DNA of 64,000 nucleotides from Sparassis latifolia (lineage: Eukaryota > Basidiomycota > Agaricomycetes > Polyporales > Sparassidaceae): assembly GCA_018466975.1 (NCBI GenBank), contig CM031557.1, forward strand, positions 2,356,001 through 2,420,000, in the 5' to 3' direction. Made by a program: the position numbers and the translations under genes. Shown here in pieces: positions 60,178 through 64,000 of this stretch (position 1 is the stretch's first letter; each line of letters begins with the position of its first letter). The notes below the pieces were generated by a model. It was not told the DNA's origin. It did no database searches and was given only the letters and a program-made list of their open reading frames with translations.

Positions 60178-60926
60178 AGCTCCAGAAGGACAGACAGTGT
60201 AAAGATATGAGTGTCGAAATCCTGTCTCTGCGATGGACGTCGCGGTCGCGGTGATGGTTCAACTTCGACTCTGAGCTGGAGACGAAGACCGTGTCGTGAT
60301 CACGTGGTATGTATCTCTCGTCACAGGATCGCGACGCGGAATTGTTTCTCCCTTCGGCGCCGAGGATTGGCCAGCAAAAGAGTGACCAGCGGCTCAACAA
60401 TATTCTATCACCAATACCACAGGCAGAGCTACATTCTAATGCAGGCATGTCTCTTACCAATCGATACGATGACACCTGCCCTTCCAAGTCGTCTCCGTGA
60501 GCGCTGGGAACGCACCGATTTCGTTGCGTCAATTTCATCTTTACTACGCGTGCAAGAAGAACCCCAAAAACAACGCACAATGCGGCCGGCGTCGAGAAGT
60601 ATCTGTCGTGCAAGAAGACCGTAGACTCCTGCGATGCGGCGTGTACGCATACGTCACAATCGCAGGCATGTCAGCGTTTTGATTCCGTAGTCAGGAGGGT
60701 CACCGGCCACCCGTGGCCTTGCTCAACTCCTTCCGCAACGAAGTTTGAGTGCAGCATCGATCCCACACTCTGAACAGGTGCCCATCAATTCCCAGTGAAG
60801 GCATGTAAGTTTTGAACTTCCTCACCAAATGCAGCTGTAGAATTAGGTTGCCATGTCGAATTGTTATTAAACTCAGCAACAGAAAAAATTGGCAGGTGGC
60901 GGCGGCCGGGAATCTTGTAGCCCCAA
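60178..60926. other. Upstream region of the secreted-protein gene; nothing recognised
   Basis: About 750 bp. It must contain the promoter of the secreted-protein gene (minus strand). No TATA box of good quality was seen and frames are short. It ends at the left terminal repeat of a small DNA element. Confidence 0.4.
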
Positions 60927-61720
60927 TACTGTACATTTTCGACCAACCCGGCGGAGGGTGTGACCTGTGACCTCGAGGACCCGAACCGGCCAACCGGCGG
61001 GACCAGGTGTGACCGGGGACAGGACGTAACATAGCGGCAAGGCGGCGGGGCAGTGGCGTAGGAGGCGCCGGCGTACAGCGAGTGTAGCTGCCGGATGGAG
61101 CTGTTCTATAGCCGGTGGCTGCTGCTTGTGACTGGAAAGCGGAGAACAAGGACCGTGCGATTTTGGCGCCGCAGGCCGGGAAAAAATGCCTCTTTTCCAT
61201 TCGTCTGGGGTCGGCGGCGAGACTCTTTGTGACCTGTGACACATGTCCGAAATCCGGCAGGCCATTGGCCTTGTGACCCTCAGTAAAAACCGGAAGTCAA
61301 TTTAAGTCAGGTATTGTTAGGCTGAAGTCAATCAGATTCAAAATTTTGGCACCATGGTCAGGTAAAGTCCAGAGAAGTCTGTTTACAGTCACCAAACTCA
61401 TCATGCCAAGAAATTATGTGATCAACTGCCATCAAATTATAGTCTGTAAAAGTCAGACACCACAGTTGATCATCTCAGAATACATGGCATTCTGAAGTTC
61501 ATATGTTGCTTTTTTCTGCACTGAGGGGTTGGAAAATAACTGTGCAGACATGGTCTAAACAATATGAGGTCATGCACTACAGAAAACCGTAAGAATAGTC
61601 ACAAGTAGTCATGTAATAGTCAAATTTGCCAAAATTTTGAAATTGGCCGACTACACTTTGACTTCCCGTTTTTACTGAGTGTGACCCGTGACCCGCCGGG
61701 TTGGTCGAAAATGTACAGTA
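60927..61720. mobile_element. Outer non-autonomous DNA element with 28-bp terminal inverted repeats
   Basis: Positions 60927-60954 (starting TACTGTACATTTTCGACC) are the exact reverse complement of 61693-61720. The element ends in TA on both sides, so the repeat may be a TA target duplication around 26-bp ends starting CTGTACATTTTCG, as in Tc1/mariner-type elements. The left 350 bp is GC-rich with repeated GTGACCTGTGACC text and no transposase. A second element sits inside near the right end. Without it the outer element would be about 385 bp. Confidence 0.75.
61279..61679. mobile_element. Inner AT-rich element with 22-bp terminal repeats, nested
   Basis: Positions 61279-61300 (CTCAGTAAAAACCGGAAGTC onward) match the reverse complement of 61658-61679 with one mismatch. 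TGTGACC lies directly before the left end and directly after the right end, a likely 7-bp target duplication (8 bp if the next C is counted), the size range of hAT elements. The interior is AT-rich, poor in CpG and has no coding frame. The host text also contains TGTGACC repeats, so part of the duplication could be fortuitous. Confidence 0.7.
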
Positions 61721-62704
61721 CTTAAGGTGCATGGAAAAAAGAAACTTCACATATTATAGCCAATGAGCGAGAAGTCTGTTACTGGGGACACAGTGCCAGA
61801 TGACTACATGTGGTAGACCGAGCTATGGGCATATTGCTCACAGAATAATTCAGTTCAGTGGGTACGGCCAAACAATTGTGCAAACACGCCTGCTTGCGAA
61901 CAATTAGATCAAGTGCACCCCTGCCAGCCAATCGTATAGAGAGCAAATATCGAATAGACGAGTCTGACGAGTGCACAATCCCAAGTCGCCTGGACTTTCG
62001 GCGTGCTAGATCATGACATTAGACAAGAGGCAAATTTGGCAGTAATGTCTTTGCAGTAATGTCGAAAAGCCTCCACTGATAAGTTCACGTTAGAAGACAG
62101 CGGTCGAATTCGCTACGTGTAAGTCACTAAAGTACGAGTCCGAAAAAGATACGGACTGCCGGGAAGAGGCTAGATCACAGATCCTAGCCATATCGTGGTA
62201 ATCCGGAAAGAGAGAATAGGAAAGCGTTCTTCACCCGGAGCGTCGAGCACCCTGGAGCTCATATCCGCCCCTCAAACCGCCTTACTGTGTCGCAGAAGGG
62301 CATGTCTCGCCAGGTCTCGCCGTGAATGGGGTCAAGATGAGTCTGTTGAATCTCGTCGCCAGGTGAGTCTGACCGCGTCGACGTCAGATTACTGAAGTAC
62401 CCCGGAAACCAGGCGACACTGTAAGGAAGCTCGACAACAACATCCAGCGTTCACCACACCGTCCATCCTTCCATAAGCCACTCGGAAACAAGCCAATTAT
62501 CTTCACAGCTTGTGTTGTGCACGCCTGTGAGAGCCAGCAGCCCCAAGTAAGCCGGATTTCGCATTTTTTTCGGACTTGTTCGGATTGACGGACCCGGAAC
62601 ACCGCAGGCCCACTACATCATCATCTCCGTGCGTCGTGAGTGCCAACAAGTTTCTTAGATTCCAACGGCCTTCTGCTCCGCTGGCACTCTACTCGTCATC
62701 TACG
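61721..62704. other. Intergenic and KGD2 upstream region
   Basis: About 980 bp without a supportable gene. The KGD2 promoter must lie near its right end; a run of T followed by CGGACTTGTTCGGATTGACG (62571-62590) is the only notable text. No TATA box of good quality. Confidence 0.4.
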
Positions 62705-64000
62705 ATGCTCTCGAGACGATTAGTTACTGTCGCTCGCGGGCGCGGCGTGCTGCGCGCTGATGTTTCGTCCATGACACGGGGGTGGTGAGTGCTTCCGTTC
62801 CCGCTGGCTCGCGGAGGGCGCCCCGACGGGCAGATGACTGATTTTGGGACGTTCATGTAGGAAGGTCGCAAGCTCATATACACGGAGAGCAAAATTCCAC
62901 TCGACTAACCTCTTACTAGGTATGTGTCACGACCGTTTCGGATGTCATTATACTCACAAGCACACGTTCTGTAGCGGAGACGGTGAAGGTGCCGCAGATG
63001 GCGGAGTCCATCTCAGAGGGAACACTAAAGTCATGGCTAAAACAACCTGGAGAGTCTGTTCAGGAGGACGAGGAGGTGGCGACTATCGAGACTGATAAGG
63101 TGCGTGGGCTCCTTGTAATTTCTACGCGTTTGCGGTGCTACTAGAGTCAAAGCGTGGTTTATGGCGGTTTCTGTCGTGTTGGTATGAGGGTCAAGTCTAC
63201 GAGACTTGTAATGCCCTGCTTGGTGTGATAGATGCGCTCGGACAGGGTCAATCACTTGTGGCCGGAGTCCGAATGTCCCATACATTACTCGCGTAACGGC
63301 GTGGAAGTCAGTCCTCCATCACATGTCGGGAAGTCTGGCGTTTGCATTGTCTTGCGGGAACGACTACATTTCCACCCTGATCATGTCCTCGTGTCAATGG
63401 CTACAGTGACAGCTCAGTGTGGTCAGAAACCGAGGGCGGATTTTTGGCGAGGCAGGCGATTGCGACTATGTGCGTTGGAATTGGGGAGTCTCATTCATTT
63501 TTGGTCGCTGCAGTGGTGGGACGTGTCGCACTTGTGCAGTGACTTCTCGTGAGTTGCATCGCGGCGTGTCTAGATATAGGCGGTGACCCTTCTGCGACCC
63601 GTTCTGAAACCATCGATAACCACAACACCTGCCCGATCCAGCAAGTGTCCAAGCGCATCTCATTCGCCGTCTGTACACCACACACGCCCTCCGCATGTTT
63701 GCATCGTGTGTCGCACACTCGGCGCTAACGTACCTATCACCAGATCGATGTGTCCGTGAACGCGCCCTCGGCAGGTACGATCACGGAGCTGCTCGCAGCC
63801 GAGGAGGACACGGTGACGGTGGGCCAGGACCTATTCCGCTTCGAGCCTGGTGAGGCCGCCGCGGCGCCACCCCCGACGAAGGAGCCTGAGGCTCAGACAC
63901 AGAAGGCGACGGCGGACAAGGAGGAGCCGGTAGCGAAGGCTACACCTCTGCCATCTCCGCCACCTCCGCCTGCGCGCGAGGGCACGCACGCCAAGGATAA
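62705..64000 (+). CDS. KGD2: 2-oxoglutarate dehydrogenase E2 (dihydrolipoyl succinyltransferase), 5' part
   Basis: Exons 62705-62784, 62861-62919, 62975-63099 and 63744 to the window end join in phase. The basic, Arg/Ser-rich start [20 protein letters not shown] and [12 protein letters not shown] look like a mitochondrial targeting peptide. The lipoyl domain follows: [37 protein letters not shown] and [20 protein letters not shown]; the Lys of ETDK is the lipoylated residue. A Pro/Ala-rich linker ([13 protein letters not shown]) begins before the cut, so the catalytic domain is outside. E2 carries the succinyl group in the TCA cycle in the matrix. Intron 3 (63100-63743, 644 nt) is about ten times longer than its neighbours and falls directly after the lipoyl-lysine codon. 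Presence of AESISEG with ETDKIDV favours KGD2 over the pyruvate complex E2. Confidence 0.93.

Overview
The window is nuclear DNA of a filamentous basidiomycete, most likely an Agaricomycete and possibly of polypore type. The evidence is many short introns (mostly 45-90 nt, GT...AG), a GC-rich gene space with strong CpG use, and gene families typical of that class: a DUF6729/HMG-type transposon-associated protein, a HET-domain pseudogene, F-box-like leucine-rich proteins and a secreted 'CEGEC' protein. Most genes are only visible after splicing, so several coordinates are spans joined from exons I placed by reading splice sites and protein motifs.

Layout. 1-4.8 kb: the tail of an unrecognised gene and a decayed DUF6729/KDZ-associated transposon gene. 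4.8-9.4 kb: no host genes; local repeats, then a 2.5-kb AT-rich, CpG-depleted block holding a 133-bp-arm inverted repeat and ending in a 308-bp MITE-like element. 9.4-14.4 kb: two decayed genes, the second a HET-domain (heterokaryon-incompatibility type) pseudogene. 14.8-27.9 kb is a dense housekeeping block: a 50-aa single-TM protein, UBC4 (ubiquitin E2), RLI1/ABCE1 (ribosome recycling), a PIN4-type parvulin, a SNT1/NCoR-like double-SANT protein and PIG-S/GPI17 (GPI transamidase). RLI1/PIN4 and SNT1/PIG-S are divergent pairs on short shared promoters.

28.9-42.5 kb is a segmental duplication: about 3.25 kb (promoter, about 1.2 kb of leader and most of a two-RRM RNA-binding protein gene) occurs twice, about 9.0 kb apart. 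Copy 1 breaks off inside a CAG/polyQ tract and gains a foreign 23-residue tail. Copy 2 has the full 3' end but carries three apparent one-base losses. Between the copies lie a 270-bp-period minisatellite with an internal 20-bp motif and unrecognised DNA.

44.7-49.6 kb: two paralogous F-box-like/LRR genes, one with an expanded acidic repeat. 50.2-60.2 kb: ISY1 (splicing factor), an ABCC multidrug-type ABC transporter with a Zn2Cys6-like inverted repeat and TATA box upstream, and a secreted cysteine-containing protein. 60.9-61.7 kb: one small DNA element apparently nested in another. The window ends inside KGD2 (2-oxoglutarate dehydrogenase E2), whose lipoyl-lysine region is split by a 644-bp intron.

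Single-base frame breaks, several of them at C/G runs, recur in otherwise conserved genes (SNT1-like, PIG-S, RRM copy 2, HET). Some may be assembly indels rather than biology. I found no rRNA, tRNA or CRISPR array and no single convincing new system. The most unusual structures are the reciprocal-damage gene duplication, the motif-rich minisatellite between its copies, and the nested transposons.
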